DNA of 64,000 bases from Bacteroidales bacterium. Lineage in GTDB: Bacteria > Bacteroidota > Bacteroidia > Bacteroidales > F082. Position numbers and translations under genes: made by a program. The notes under the pieces were generated by a model. It had not been told where the DNA came from. It did not search any database and saw only the letters and a program-made list of their open reading frames with translations. The stretch lies in contig JALNZT010000014.1 of NCBI GenBank assembly GCA_023229135.1, forward strand, positions 22,490 through 86,489, written 5' to 3'. Positions 1-8,934 of the stretch are shown in pieces. How positions within the stretch are numbered: the first letter of the stretch is position 1; each line of letters begins with the position of its first letter.

Positions 1-2344
1 CAAAGCCGTTATTGTCAACGGTGGCGGCGTTCATAATTTGGCTTGTTGCTCCTCCATAAGAAAGGGGAAGATTAACATCTACTAAAATATCTTTGGTTGT
101 TTTCAGGAAATAATCAGCCGTAAACAGCAAGCGGTCATTCCACATTCTTAAGTCGATACCAAAGTTAGAAGTAGTCGTAGTTTCCCATTTAATGTCCTGA
201 TTAGCAAGGTTGAAGCCTGTCATACCAGTTATCAGTTCGTTCAAACCGTTCACATAGAAAAATCCACCCGTAATGGCTTGTATATAAAGATATGAGGGGA
301 TTCTGTCGTTACCCAACTGACCAAAAGATGCCCTTAGTTTGAGGTCGGAAATCAAAGGAATATTGAAAAAGTCTTCTTGAGAGATATTCCAGGCCGCCGA
401 AACGGAAGGGAAGAAACCATACCTGTTTTCGCTACCAAAATTGGAGGAACCATCGCGGCGGAAACTGGCTTGCAGGTGATATTTACTATCTAATGTGTAG
501 TTTATACGTCCAAACGTGGATAACATGGTTTTTTCCAAGCCATTGGAGCCGACTTCTTTCAGCTTTGTGGTGAGATCAAGAACCGGCAAATCATTATAAG
601 GATTATCTTCGCCTTGCGCAGTCAGCAGCCTGAACTTATTCTGCTCAGCACTGTATCCCAATAGTGCATCAAACTGATGGCGTCCACCAAAAAGTTTATT
701 GTACATCAATAAATTTTCAGCAATCCATTCTGTTGATCTAGTGCGGGTTTCGTTTAGAATATTCTCGTCGCGGAAGTCTTGTGGTGAGACATAATAAGTG
801 GGCGTAAAATCAAAGCTATAATTGTTATTACTCTGATAACCAACATTAAGTTTGTATTTAAGATCTTTGAAAAAGGTAATTTCCGCATTTCCATTCACTG
901 TGAGGTACTCATTATTGTAGTCAGCAGTAGGAAGCAGTGCGCGCGCCACTGGGTTTGCCCTTATTCCTTCGGGCATATCATTAATATAACCGCCGTATCC
1001 GCCATCGTTATCAGCATTATACACATGCACATGAGGAATAGCTGAGACTACATCATACATCTGGCCGTAGCCAACGCTGTTAAAATAAGAGCCATTACGT
1101 TTGGTATAGGAAACTGACTGTCCGAGTTTTAACCATTTTTTGGTGATATCGGAAGTAAACCGAAAGCCGCCTTTTTTAAAGCCTGAACCAATCAGTGTAC
1201 CTGTCTGGTCGGTATAATTTCCTGAGAGGCTCATATTGGAGTTTTTGCCACCACCTGTGATTAATAAGGAGTGCTGCTGAGCACCTGAAGTGCGAAACAT
1301 TTCGTCCTGCCAATTGGTATTCGCATAAACCGGCACCCCATTTTCGGTGCGATCGTAGTTCCAGGCATAGTCATCGGCGGCAAAGCGTGTGCCGTTAAAC
1401 TCCCCGATAGGTAAGCCATTTTGTTCGGCAAAAGCAATGGCTTCATCGCTGGTTTTGGAAGGGTCGGTAGCGGCAACCATGGCATAAATTTTCTTATATT
1501 CAGCAACGTCGGCCACTTCATAAAAATGATCAACAGCTTGTAACGTGTAATTCATACTGTAAGAAACCTTGAAATCTTTATCGCGTTCGCCCCTTTTGGT
1601 TTGCACCAAAATAACGCCGCCAGCAGCTTTGGTGCCATAAATAGCAGAAGCAGCAGCATCTTTTAGAACGGAAACACTTTCAATTTCTTCTTGAGAAAGG
1701 TTGCTAAGCGATCCGGGAACACCGTCGATCAAAATTAGCGGCTGATTTTCGCCGAGTGTTGTAACTCCCCTGATATTAATTTGTGCCTCAGTACCCGGCT
1801 CACCACTAAGGCTGGTAACGGTTACACCGCTGGCAAGTCCTTGCAGCGATTGGATTGGATCGGCAGATTTCGTTTTGGCCAGGTCGTCCATATTAACGGT
1901 GGAAACACTGCCCGAAACATCACTTTTCTTTTGCAGGCCATAACCCACAACTACAAATTCATCCAGCATCATATCGTCAGATGCCAGCGCAATATTCAAA
2001 GTAGCACTGCCACTTACGAGGTGTTCCTGCTGTTTTGTGCCAATAAAAGAAAATACAATTACGTCGCCATTGCTAGCTTCAAGAACGTAATTGCCATCAA
2101 AATCGGTAACCGTTCCAGTGGTTGTGCCTTTGATGAAAACGTTGGCACCGATAATGGGTTCTTGTGAATCTTTAAAAATTACTGTTCCTGTAATTTTTTC
2201 GCCTCCGGTTTGTCCGAAAGCATCTGCCGAAAGACCAAATCCCGCCGTCATCATTGAGACAAGCAAAACGGCAATCCATCTCATTTTTTGGTGATGGAAA
2301 GCGCGCTGTGGTTCAGCGATTTTTGTTTTTTGTTGCAATTCCAT
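1..2344 (-). CDS. SusC/RagA-type TonB-dependent outer-membrane receptor, partial (C-terminus beyond left edge)
   Basis: The N-terminal ~781 residues are present. A hydrophobic signal segment (about residues 21-44) is followed by a CarboxypepD_reg-like domain (around GTVIFKDSQEPIIGANVFIK), then the SusC linker reading VVVGYGLQKKSDVSGSV and a TonB plug with the RGVTTLGENQPLILIDGVPG signature and AIYGTKAAGGVILVQTKRG. Barrel sequence runs off the window. The family imports oligosaccharides across the outer membrane with a SusD lipoprotein, which would lie to the left and is not visible. Start chosen at 2344; an in-frame ATG at 2284 directly before the signal peptide is an alternative. It diverges from the GntR regulator and the galactose operon, and a matching operator lies in its promoter. 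A galactoside substrate is inferred from that context only. Confidence 0.95.
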   Translation of the reverse strand, partial: MELQQKTKIAEPQRAFHHQKMRWIAVLLVSMMTAGFGLSADAFGQTGGEKITGTVIFKDSQEPIIGANVFIKGTTTGTVTDFDGNYVLEASNGDVIVFSFIGTKQQEHLVSGSATLNIALASDDMMLDEFVVVGYGLQKKSDVSGSVSTVNMDDLAKTKSADPIQSLQGLASGVTVTSLSGEPGTEAQINIRGVTTLGENQPLILIDGVPGSLSNLSQEEIESVSVLKDAAASAIYGTKAAGGVILVQTKRGERDKDFKVSYSMNYTLQAVDHFYEVADVAEYKKIYAMVAATDPSKTSDEAIAFAEQNGLPIGEFNGTRFAADDYAWNYDRTENGVPVYANTNWQDEMFRTSGAQQHSLLITGGGKNSNMSLSGNYTDQTGTLIGSGFKKGGFRFTSDITKKWLKLGQSVSYTKRNGSYFNSVGYGQMYDVVSAIPHVHVYNADNDGGYGGYINDMPEGIRANPVARALLPTADYNNEYLTVNGNAEITFFKDLKYKLNVGYQSNNNYSFDFTPTYYVSPQDFRDENILNETRTRSTEWIAENLLMYNKLFGGRHQFDALLGYSAEQNKFRLLTAQGEDNPYNDLPVLDLTTKLKEVGSNGLEKTMLSTFGRINYTLDSKYHLQASFRRDGSSNFGSENRYGFFPSVSAAWNISQEDFFNIPLISDLKLRASFGQLGNDRIPSYLYIQAITGGFFYVNGLNELITGMTGFNLANQDIKWETTTTSNFGIDLRMWNDRLLFTADYFLKTTKDILVDVNLPLSYGGATSQIMNAATVDNNGF

Positions 2345-2379
2345 TGTGTGTAAAGTTTAGATTAGTGAATTATTAGGAG

Positions 2380-2387
2380 CAAATGTA
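2380..2387 (-). promoter_or_regulatory. Predicted -7 box of the susC-like gene
   Basis: The minus strand reads TACATTTG, matching the Bacteroidota sigma-ABfr -7 consensus TAnnTTTG, about 35 bases before the 2344 start. I see no convincing -33 TTG, so this is a motif match only. Confidence 0.5.
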
Positions 2388-2401
2388 GAATTATTTTTTA
2401 C

Positions 2402-2422
2402 TTACTGGTACGTACTGGTATG
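2402..2422. promoter_or_regulatory. Predicted GntR-type operator, susC side
   Basis: The minus strand reads CATACCAGTACGTACCAGT followed by AA. It matches 20 of 21 bases of the site at 2711-2731, in inverted orientation. It contains two TACCAGT repeats with a 10-bp period and a central self-complementary GTACGTAC. It lies just upstream of the susC -7 box, in the region polymerase would contact. The GTACGTAC core resembles operators of AraR-type GntR repressors, which share this regulator's architecture. Confidence 0.65.
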
Positions 2423-2702
2423 TTTTTTAGTAAATATTTTTAAGTTTCGTTAACGAAAGCTTGTAAAGTGCTCATTTACAATTATTTCAACAAAGTATTT
2501 TGTTGCGGAGAAATTTTGCTCAATTTAAAACACTGATTGGATGTGTTTTCAACTATATATTAATAGGTGTATAGCACAATTACAGTCGGTCCGTAAAAAT
2601 CACCAAATGAAAAATACAACTACTGAGTATCAGCGCTTGTAAAATGTTTTTAAATTATTTCAAGAAAAATTGCATTTTTAGTGCTGTTTATAAAATATCT
2701 TG

Positions 2703-2710
2703 TATATTTG
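2703..2710 (+). promoter_or_regulatory. Predicted -7 box of the galactose operon
   Basis: TATATTTG matches TAnnTTTG exactly, 32 bases before the chosen regulator start. The operator at 2711-2731 abuts it, so a bound regulator would cover the expected transcription start near 2716. No clear -33 TTG is visible. Confidence 0.55.
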
Positions 2711-2731
2711 CATACCAGTACGTACCAGTTA
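2711..2731. promoter_or_regulatory. Predicted GntR-type operator, operon side
   Basis: CATACCAGTACGTACCAGT followed by TA, with the same TACCAGT tandem arrangement around GTACGTAC as the site at 2402-2422. It sits between the -7 box and the regulator start, the position expected for steric repression and autoregulation. Confidence 0.65.
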
Positions 2732-2742
2732 AAGATAAAAGC

Positions 2743-3747
2743 ATGATCAAAAGCATTCTAAACGTCAGTTCAGACTCACCACAAACAAAGTACAAACAGA
2801 TCGTTCAGTCTGTGTTGGAATCTATCAATGAAGGGAGGCTGAAAATTGGCGATAAAATGCCTTCCATCAATGATGTTTGCAAGGAATACAGCCTCTCGCG
2901 CGATACTGTTTTGATTGCTTATAATGAACTTAAAGCGCGCGGAATAATCTCCTCAAAACCAGGTAAAGGTTATTATGTTGAGACCAATAATGTAGAAATT
3001 CAGCATAAGGTTTTTGTTCTTTTCGATGAATTAAACTCCTTTAAAGAAGATCTTTACAACGCGTTTTTGCAAGCATTGGGCGAAAAGGTTTTGGTAGATA
3101 TTTATTTCCATCACTTCAACCGAAAAGTTTTTGAGACCTTGATTTCAGAAAATAACGGACATTATACTACCTACGTAATCATGCCGGCCAAATTCACCGA
3201 TACAGCGCCAATACTGGAACAAATCAGCGGCAGAGTGATTATTCTTGATCAATTACCCACAGATTTGTCCAAGCCTTATCCTGCAATCTATCAAAATTTC
3301 GCTAAGGATTCATACAACGCACTCATGGCGGGCAGGCATTTGCTGACCAAATACCGTAAACTTATTATGGTGTATCCGGGAGGCAAAGAACCTGAAGGCC
3401 AGTTCAAAGGATATTTGCGCTATTGCGAAGAAACCAACACGCCCTTTGAGCTTATCAGCGATTTGCGCGACAGACAAATTTCCCAAGGCGAAGCTTATAT
3501 CGCCATTTGGGACCGCGACCTGGTGAAACTGGTTACTGAAGCCCAAAACCAAGAGCTTGAAATTGGAAAAGACATAGGAATAATCTCGTACAACGACACC
3601 GCCCTAAAGCAAATTGCAGCCAATGGAATTACGACTATCTCTACCGATTTTAAAGATATGGGACAAAAACTAGCCGAGCTGATCAAGTCAAAGAAAAATG
3701 AGCAAATTGAAAATCTGTCATCACTTATTATTAGAAAATCTTTATAA
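2743..3747 (+). CDS. GntR-family transcriptional regulator with LacI/periplasmic-binding-like sensor domain
   Basis: 334 residues from the ATG at 2743. Residues ~10-80 form a GntR winged helix (IGDKMPSINDVCKEYSLSRD, then GIISSKPGKGYYVE). Residues ~90-330 resemble the sugar-binding domain of LacI/AraR-type repressors (GRHLLTKYRKLIMVYPGG; DIGIISYNDTALKQI), so the effector is probably a sugar. The longer form from 2644 is rejected because it would start upstream of the -7 box and operator. lacZ begins 10 bases after the stop, so the regulator is co-transcribed with the genes it probably controls. Two matching operators suggest it governs this operon and the divergent susC gene. The effector may be galactose or a metabolite, by context only. 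Confidence 0.9.
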   Translation: MIKSILNVSSDSPQTKYKQIVQSVLESINEGRLKIGDKMPSINDVCKEYSLSRDTVLIAYNELKARGIISSKPGKGYYVETNNVEIQHKVFVLFDELNSFKEDLYNAFLQALGEKVLVDIYFHHFNRKVFETLISENNGHYTTYVIMPAKFTDTAPILEQISGRVIILDQLPTDLSKPYPAIYQNFAKDSYNALMAGRHLLTKYRKLIMVYPGGKEPEGQFKGYLRYCEETNTPFELISDLRDRQISQGEAYIAIWDRDLVKLVTEAQNQELEIGKDIGIISYNDTALKQIAANGITTISTDFKDMGQKLAELIKSKKNEQIENLSSLIIRKSL

Positions 3748-3757
3748 CAAACGAACC

Positions 3758-6700
3758 ATGAAAACCAGGAAAAAATTAACGCTATTTTTAGTCGGTTTTT
3801 TATTTTACGGATTAGCCTTCAGTCAAACTTTAGATTATGCAGACCCAAGCATAATCAACCAAAACAGGATGGCACCACATAGCTTTTTCTTTGCGCATGA
3901 ATCAAAATCAGCCGCCCTGAATGGCGAATGGGGAAAATCTTCCTTGGTGCAATCACTCAACGGTAAATGGCAGTTTTATTACAGCCCAACTCATGCCGAT
4001 AAGCCAAAAGGATACAGCGCGGAAAACGCAGACCATATCCTATGGGATGAAATTCAAGTGCCGGGAAATGTTGAGCTTCAAGGATTTGGCGTTCCACGCT
4101 ACTTGGACGAAGAATACACTTTCGAGCCTAACCCGCCTTTTATCCCGGAGGAAATGTCGTCGGTTGGTATTTACCGCAGAACCTTTGAAATTCCGGCCAA
4201 CTGGGATGACAAGCAAATTGTTGCCCATTTTGGTGCCGCAAATTCCGCGATCTATTTGTATGTAAATGGTGAAAAAATCGGTTATGCACAAGGCAGCAAA
4301 ACGCCAGTGGAATTTGATATTACCGAAGTCGTAAAAAATGGCACAAATACTTTAGTGGCAGAAGTGCTGCGCTATTCTGACGGCAGCTACTTAGAATGTC
4401 AGGATTTTTGGCGCGTAAGCGGTTTGGAACGCGATGTATATTTAATGGCTTATCCAAAACTTCAGTTATTTGATTTTGAGGCAATTGCTACGCCAAATTT
4501 AGAAGACAAAAGCGGAGAGTTTGCATTAAATGTTAACCTGATTAACGCCCTGAAAAAGAAAGTAAAAGCAAGCGTTTTTGTTGAATTAACCGATGATAAC
4601 GGTAAAAATCTCTTTTCAATTAAAAAGTCAGTTTCTATAGATAAATTAACTGAATTGGAAGTGAATTTTCATGAAAGCCTGGAAGCCGTGAAATTGTGGA
4701 GCGCAGAAAACCCAACTCTTTATACCTTAATTATAGGACTGAAAAGCGAGGCTGGCGAACAATGGCAAACTGCACAAATTGGTTTTAGGAAGGTAGAGAT
4801 AAAAGCAGGTCAACTGCTGGTGAATGGAAAAGCAATTCTAATAAAAGGTGTTAACCGACACGAACACGATCCGGCGACAGGCCGCTATGTGAGTCGTGAA
4901 AATATGCTGCACGATATCGAATTGATGAAACAGATGAACATCAATGCGGTACGCACGGCGCATTACCCTAACGATCCGTACTGGTACGAACTATGCAACA
5001 AATACGGCTTGTACGTGGTGGATGAAGTGAATATTGAAACCCACGGACTCAAAATGCATCCTGAGGGAATTAGCTACCTGAGCGAACATCCCGACTGGGA
5101 AAATGCCTACTTAGACAGAACACAGCGCATGTTGGAACGCGACAAAAACTATCCAAGTGTTATTATTTGGTCGCTGGGAAATGAATCGGGCGACGGCAAG
5201 AATTTCGAAACAACGTATCAATGGCTCAAAACACGCGATGGAAGTCGCCCTGTGCAATATGAAGGCGCTAGACTTGCACCACATACCGATATTTACGCGC
5301 CGATGTATGCCAGATTTGACAGAATTATCGGCTATGCTAATGTGCTGCAGGAGCGCCCCATTATTCTTTGTGAATACATGCACGCGATGGGAAACAGCGA
5401 AGGAAATCTGGCCGATTATTGGAAGCTATTTGCGTCGCTGGATCAAGCGCAAGGCGGATTTATCTGGGATTGGGTAGATCAAACTTTTGCCAAAAAAGAT
5501 GAAAATGGAAACCCTATATGGGCTTATGGTGGCGATATGGGCGACAATTTATTGCCAAATGATTCAAACTTCTGCGCCAATGGTTTGGTGGCCGCCGACC
5601 GCAGCTTCCATCCACATGCTTTCGAAGTGAAGAAAGTGTATCAATCCATTCATTTTGAGGATGTAGCATTCACTTCTGATAAAATAAAAATCAAAAATCG
5701 TTTTGATTTTACAAATTTGAATGCGTACGACTTTAAGTGGGAATTGCTCGTAAACGGCGAAAAATATAAAAGTGGTAATCTCTCAGAAATTACAGCTGTT
5801 CCTGGCGAGGATGTCATTGTACAAATTGACTACGGAAATATTCCTGAAGGCACAGAAGCTTTATTAAATATCATGGCCACAACGAAATCAGCGAAAGGAC
5901 TGATTCCGGCTAATTGGGAAGTTGCACGCGAACAGTTTATACTTCAAAGTGATTTTCAGCCGACCAAAACCAGTTTTCAGGAAAAAGCTGAAGTTGTGCA
6001 ATTTGAAAAAGAAATTCAAGTAAACGGAGAAGATTTTAAAGTGGTTTTCGACCTGAACAACGGACAGCTGAAAAGCTATATCTTCAAAGAAAAGGAACTG
6101 ATAAAATCCGGTGCCGTACCAAATTTTTGGCGTGCCCCGACCGACAACGACTTAGGTAATGGTATCAACCTAAAATCAAGCGACTGGAAACATTTTGGCA
6201 GAGAATTACACACGCAATCTTATGATTTACAGCACACTGATTCGGGTGTAACTGTTATCGAATTTCTACTCGAACACAAAACTATTCCAGCCAAAGTGAC
6301 TAAAACTTATGCTGTTTATTCTAGTGGTGAAGTACTGGTTTCCATGACATTCGCGCCAGGCGATAACACGCTTCCTGAGCTTTTAAAAATTGGGAATGAA
6401 TTCAGAATTCCAGCAAAATATAATAACTTCAACTGGTATGGCCGTGGCCCACACGAGAACTACAGCGACAGAAAAGCTGCTGCTTTTATCGGGAATTATT
6501 CGGGCAAAGTTGCCGACCAATACCACGCTTATGTTAGAGCACAGGAAACAGGCAATAAAACCGACGTTCGCTGGGCTACACTTACCGACAATGATGGTCA
6601 AGGCCTGATGATTAGCTCGGCTGAACCACTGAATATTAACGCGCAACAATTTGACACTGACCTGTTGAACCATGTTTCACAGGAAGTTCACAATCACGGC

Positions 6701-6934
6701 GGCAGCATCGTTCCAACTGACATAATTTCGCTTCATATTGATTATAAACAAATTGGCGTTGGAGGCGATAACAGCTGGGGCGCACGTACACATGCCCAAT
6801 ATAGTTTACCGGCCAAATCGTATAATTATTCCTATATTATTGCCCCGTTTGACACCGGAAAAGATGAGGCTTTTGACTTGTACAACAGGCAATTGTACTT
6901 GTTTCAGCAAACGAAAGCACAAAACAATAAGTAA
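3758..6934 (+). CDS. lacZ: Secreted beta-galactosidase, glycoside hydrolase family 2 (LacZ type)
   Basis: 1058 residues with an N-terminal signal peptide ending near LAFSQ, so it acts in the periplasm or beyond, unlike cytosolic E. coli LacZ. Domain order is that of LacZ: N-terminal jelly roll (~45-230), Ig-like domain, TIM barrel (~330-620), a second Ig-like domain, and a C-terminal beta-sandwich (~760-1050). Catalytic residues are readable: acid/base Glu476 in WSLGNESG and nucleophile Glu539 in ILCEYMHAMGNS. It hydrolyses terminal beta-galactosides to free galactose. Start is the ATG at 3758 directly before the signal peptide; an upstream in-frame ATG at 3698 would overlap the regulator. 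galM follows after 5 bases. Confidence 0.95.
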   Translation: MKTRKKLTLFLVGFLFYGLAFSQTLDYADPSIINQNRMAPHSFFFAHESKSAALNGEWGKSSLVQSLNGKWQFYYSPTHADKPKGYSAENADHILWDEIQVPGNVELQGFGVPRYLDEEYTFEPNPPFIPEEMSSVGIYRRTFEIPANWDDKQIVAHFGAANSAIYLYVNGEKIGYAQGSKTPVEFDITEVVKNGTNTLVAEVLRYSDGSYLECQDFWRVSGLERDVYLMAYPKLQLFDFEAIATPNLEDKSGEFALNVNLINALKKKVKASVFVELTDDNGKNLFSIKKSVSIDKLTELEVNFHESLEAVKLWSAENPTLYTLIIGLKSEAGEQWQTAQIGFRKVEIKAGQLLVNGKAILIKGVNRHEHDPATGRYVSRENMLHDIELMKQMNINAVRTAHYPNDPYWYELCNKYGLYVVDEVNIETHGLKMHPEGISYLSEHPDWENAYLDRTQRMLERDKNYPSVIIWSLGNESGDGKNFETTYQWLKTRDGSRPVQYEGARLAPHTDIYAPMYARFDRIIGYANVLQERPIILCEYMHAMGNSEGNLADYWKLFASLDQAQGGFIWDWVDQTFAKKDENGNPIWAYGGDMGDNLLPNDSNFCANGLVAADRSFHPHAFEVKKVYQSIHFEDVAFTSDKIKIKNRFDFTNLNAYDFKWELLVNGEKYKSGNLSEITAVPGEDVIVQIDYGNIPEGTEALLNIMATTKSAKGLIPANWEVAREQFILQSDFQPTKTSFQEKAEVVQFEKEIQVNGEDFKVVFDLNNGQLKSYIFKEKELIKSGAVPNFWRAPTDNDLGNGINLKSSDWKHFGRELHTQSYDLQHTDSGVTVIEFLLEHKTIPAKVTKTYAVYSSGEVLVSMTFAPGDNTLPELLKIGNEFRIPAKYNNFNWYGRGPHENYSDRKAAAFIGNYSGKVADQYHAYVRAQETGNKTDVRWATLTDNDGQGLMISSAEPLNINAQQFDTDLLNHVSQEVHNHGGSIVPTDIISLHIDYKQIGVGGDNSWGARTHAQYSLPAKSYNYSYIIAPFDTGKDEAFDLYNRQLYLFQQTKAQNNK

Positions 6935-6939
6935 TTAAT

Positions 6940-7977
6940 ATGAAAACATTCGAAAGCTGTTTTGGGAAATTAGCTTATGAAAGCATGGCGCATGTTTTTC
7001 ATTTTAAATGTGAGCAGGGAATGGAGTTGAGCATTTCTAATTACGGCGCTACTATTACGGCCTTGCGTATCCCTGATCGGGAGGGTAAGCTAATAGATAT
7101 AGTTGCCGGTTTCGACAATTTAAAAGACTACCAAAACTCCGATTTTTACTTCGGCGCAAGCATTGGTCGCTATGCCAATCGCATTGCCAATGGAAGTTTT
7201 ACTATCGATGGCAAAACCTATCAGCTGGAGAAAAACGAAAAACGCACCCAACTTCACGGTGGAGAAGATGGATTTCACCGTAAACTTTGGGATGCAACAC
7301 TTTTCAAAAATCCTGATAATACAATTTTAAAACTTCAATATTTAAGTCCGGATCAGGAAGCTGGTTTTCCAGGAAATCTGAAAGCTACAATAACATTTAC
7401 AATTTGGGACACGAATAGTTTTGCCATCGACTATGAGGCTGAAACAGACCAAGCCACTCACGTAAACTTCAGTAATCATAGCTATTTCAATTTAAGCGGT
7501 TTCACAGAAGATGCTGGCAGCCATGAACTTGCAGTAGATGCTTTTGGCTATTTAGAATTAAATTCCAATCAACTCCCAACCGGAAAAATGATAGAAACAC
7601 CCGGTACTGTATTTGATTTTTATAAACTAACTTTATTGTCTGAACGAAATATCCCTAATAACTATCCATTGGATTATTGTTTTGTAATTGACAAAACCGA
7701 TTCTTCAAAAGATCCTGACGCCATTTTATACCATCCAAAAACAGGTATAAAACTCCGGATATTTACTACACAACCTGGCATTCAAGTATATAGCAGTAAC
7801 TTTTTGGATGGAAGCATGACAGGCCATCAAGGTGTGAGCTACCAAAAGCACAGCGCGATATGCTTGGAAACACAGCATTTTCCCGACTCCCCAAATCAGC
7901 CTGAATTCCCCTCAACCTTGCTACTTCCCGGAGAAAAATATCACCAGCAAACACGCTATTTTTTTGAAACAAATTAA
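6940..7977 (+). CDS. galM: Galactose mutarotase (aldose 1-epimerase)
   Basis: 345 residues, the usual length. It interconverts beta- and alpha-galactose, supplying the alpha anomer that galactokinase needs. Family residues are present: His106 in TQLHGGEDGFH, His180 in VNFSNHSYFNLSG and the base Glu310 in AICLETQHFPDSPN. The GRYANRIANGSF motif near residue 75 is typical. No signal peptide is seen, so it is cytosolic. It is the third gene of the operon, 5 bases after lacZ and 8 before the nucleotidyltransferase. Confidence 0.96.
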   Translation: MKTFESCFGKLAYESMAHVFHFKCEQGMELSISNYGATITALRIPDREGKLIDIVAGFDNLKDYQNSDFYFGASIGRYANRIANGSFTIDGKTYQLEKNEKRTQLHGGEDGFHRKLWDATLFKNPDNTILKLQYLSPDQEAGFPGNLKATITFTIWDTNSFAIDYEAETDQATHVNFSNHSYFNLSGFTEDAGSHELAVDAFGYLELNSNQLPTGKMIETPGTVFDFYKLTLLSERNIPNNYPLDYCFVIDKTDSSKDPDAILYHPKTGIKLRIFTTQPGIQVYSSNFLDGSMTGHQGVSYQKHSAICLETQHFPDSPNQPEFPSTLLLPGEKYHQQTRYFFETN

Positions 7978-7985
7978 TTTGAAGT

Positions 7986-8894
7986 ATGGAAAAAATAAAA
8001 CCAACTTTGGTAATTATGGCAGCCGGAATGGGCAGCAGATACGGCGGCCTCAAACAAATAGACGGCCTTGGCCCGCATGGTGAAACTTTGATGGAATATG
8101 CTATTTTCGACGCTTTAAAAGCTGGTTTCGGAAAAGTTGTATTTATCATAAGAAAAAATATGGAGACTGTTTTTCAAGAAGTATTCAATGAAAGGCTGCT
8201 TAAATATATTCCTTACGAATTGGTTTTTCAGGTGCTCGATGATTTGCCTGGCAATTTTTCAGCACCGGAAAATCGCGCAAAACCATGGGGAACAGCACAT
8301 GCCGTTTGGGTTTGTAGAAATACTGTTGATACGCCTTTTGCCGTCATCAATGCTGATGATTTCTACGGACGGGAAGCCTACCAAAATTTGGCTGACTATT
8401 TCAATCACAATAGTAATCCGTTTGCTTACGCCATGAATGCCTATCAGTTGGATAAAACCTTGTCGGAATTTGGAGGTGTAACACGTGGAATTTGCCAACT
8501 TGATACCAATAATCAACTTACAAAAGTAGATGAACATCTGCGGCTATCCCGAAATACGGAAGGTATCGTAGAAAGTATTTTAGCAGACAAGACAATAGAA
8601 ATTGATCCAAAAAGTCCGGTTTCAATGAATATATGGGCTTTTTATCCGACAGTTTTTGATTTATTGGAACAATATCTCAGCGAATTTTTAGACAAAAACC
8701 TGCACGAGCCTAAAGCTGAAGCTTATACACCAGCTTTTATTGATACCATTATATTACAACAAAAAGCAAGCGTTAAAGTACTCACTTCCAGCGCTAAATG
8801 GTTTGGCGTAACCTACTCAGAAGACAAGTCGCGTGTGGAAGCCATACTCCAAAAATTAGTAGCTCAGGGAATTTATCCATCACCGCTGTTTTAA
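7986..8894 (+). CDS. Sugar-phosphate nucleotidyltransferase of the galactose operon
   Basis: 302 residues with an N-terminal nucleotidyltransferase fold. The glycine-rich nucleotide site reads MAAGMGSRYGGLKQ (residues 11-24), and the metal-binding pair Asp124-Asp125 lies in VINADDFYG. Such enzymes couple an NTP to a sugar 1-phosphate with release of pyrophosphate. It sits between galM and the symporter, upstream of galK. The operon has no galT or galE, so I infer it may convert galactose 1-phosphate (or glucose 1-phosphate) to the UDP-sugar. The substrate cannot be fixed from sequence; a UTP-glucose-1-phosphate uridylyltransferase or a regulatory homologue remains possible. Confidence 0.85.
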   Translation: MEKIKPTLVIMAAGMGSRYGGLKQIDGLGPHGETLMEYAIFDALKAGFGKVVFIIRKNMETVFQEVFNERLLKYIPYELVFQVLDDLPGNFSAPENRAKPWGTAHAVWVCRNTVDTPFAVINADDFYGREAYQNLADYFNHNSNPFAYAMNAYQLDKTLSEFGGVTRGICQLDTNNQLTKVDEHLRLSRNTEGIVESILADKTIEIDPKSPVSMNIWAFYPTVFDLLEQYLSEFLDKNLHEPKAEAYTPAFIDTIILQQKASVKVLTSSAKWFGVTYSEDKSRVEAILQKLVAQGIYPSPLF

Positions 8895-8934
8895 CCTAAA
8901 ATAATGTAAAAACATCACCTAAAAAACATCTTTT

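Larger units (their letters stand above)
2345..2742. other. Divergent control region between susC-like gene and GntR regulator
   Basis: This AT-rich intergenic stretch of about 400 bases carries the two operator-like sites and the two predicted -7 boxes listed separately. An in-frame ATG at 2644 would extend the regulator by 33 residues, but it lies upstream of the predicted promoter and the extension has no recognisable domain. I treat that stretch as non-coding. Confidence 0.6.

Noticed and set aside
1781..2294. Plus-strand frames opposite the susC-like gene
   Set aside because: They lie fully inside the receptor on the other strand and have no domain or leader; antisense shadows.
2644..2742. 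N-terminal extension of the GntR regulator
   Set aside because: It lies upstream of the -7 box and operator and adds residues with no domain match; the ATG at 2743 fits the winged helix.
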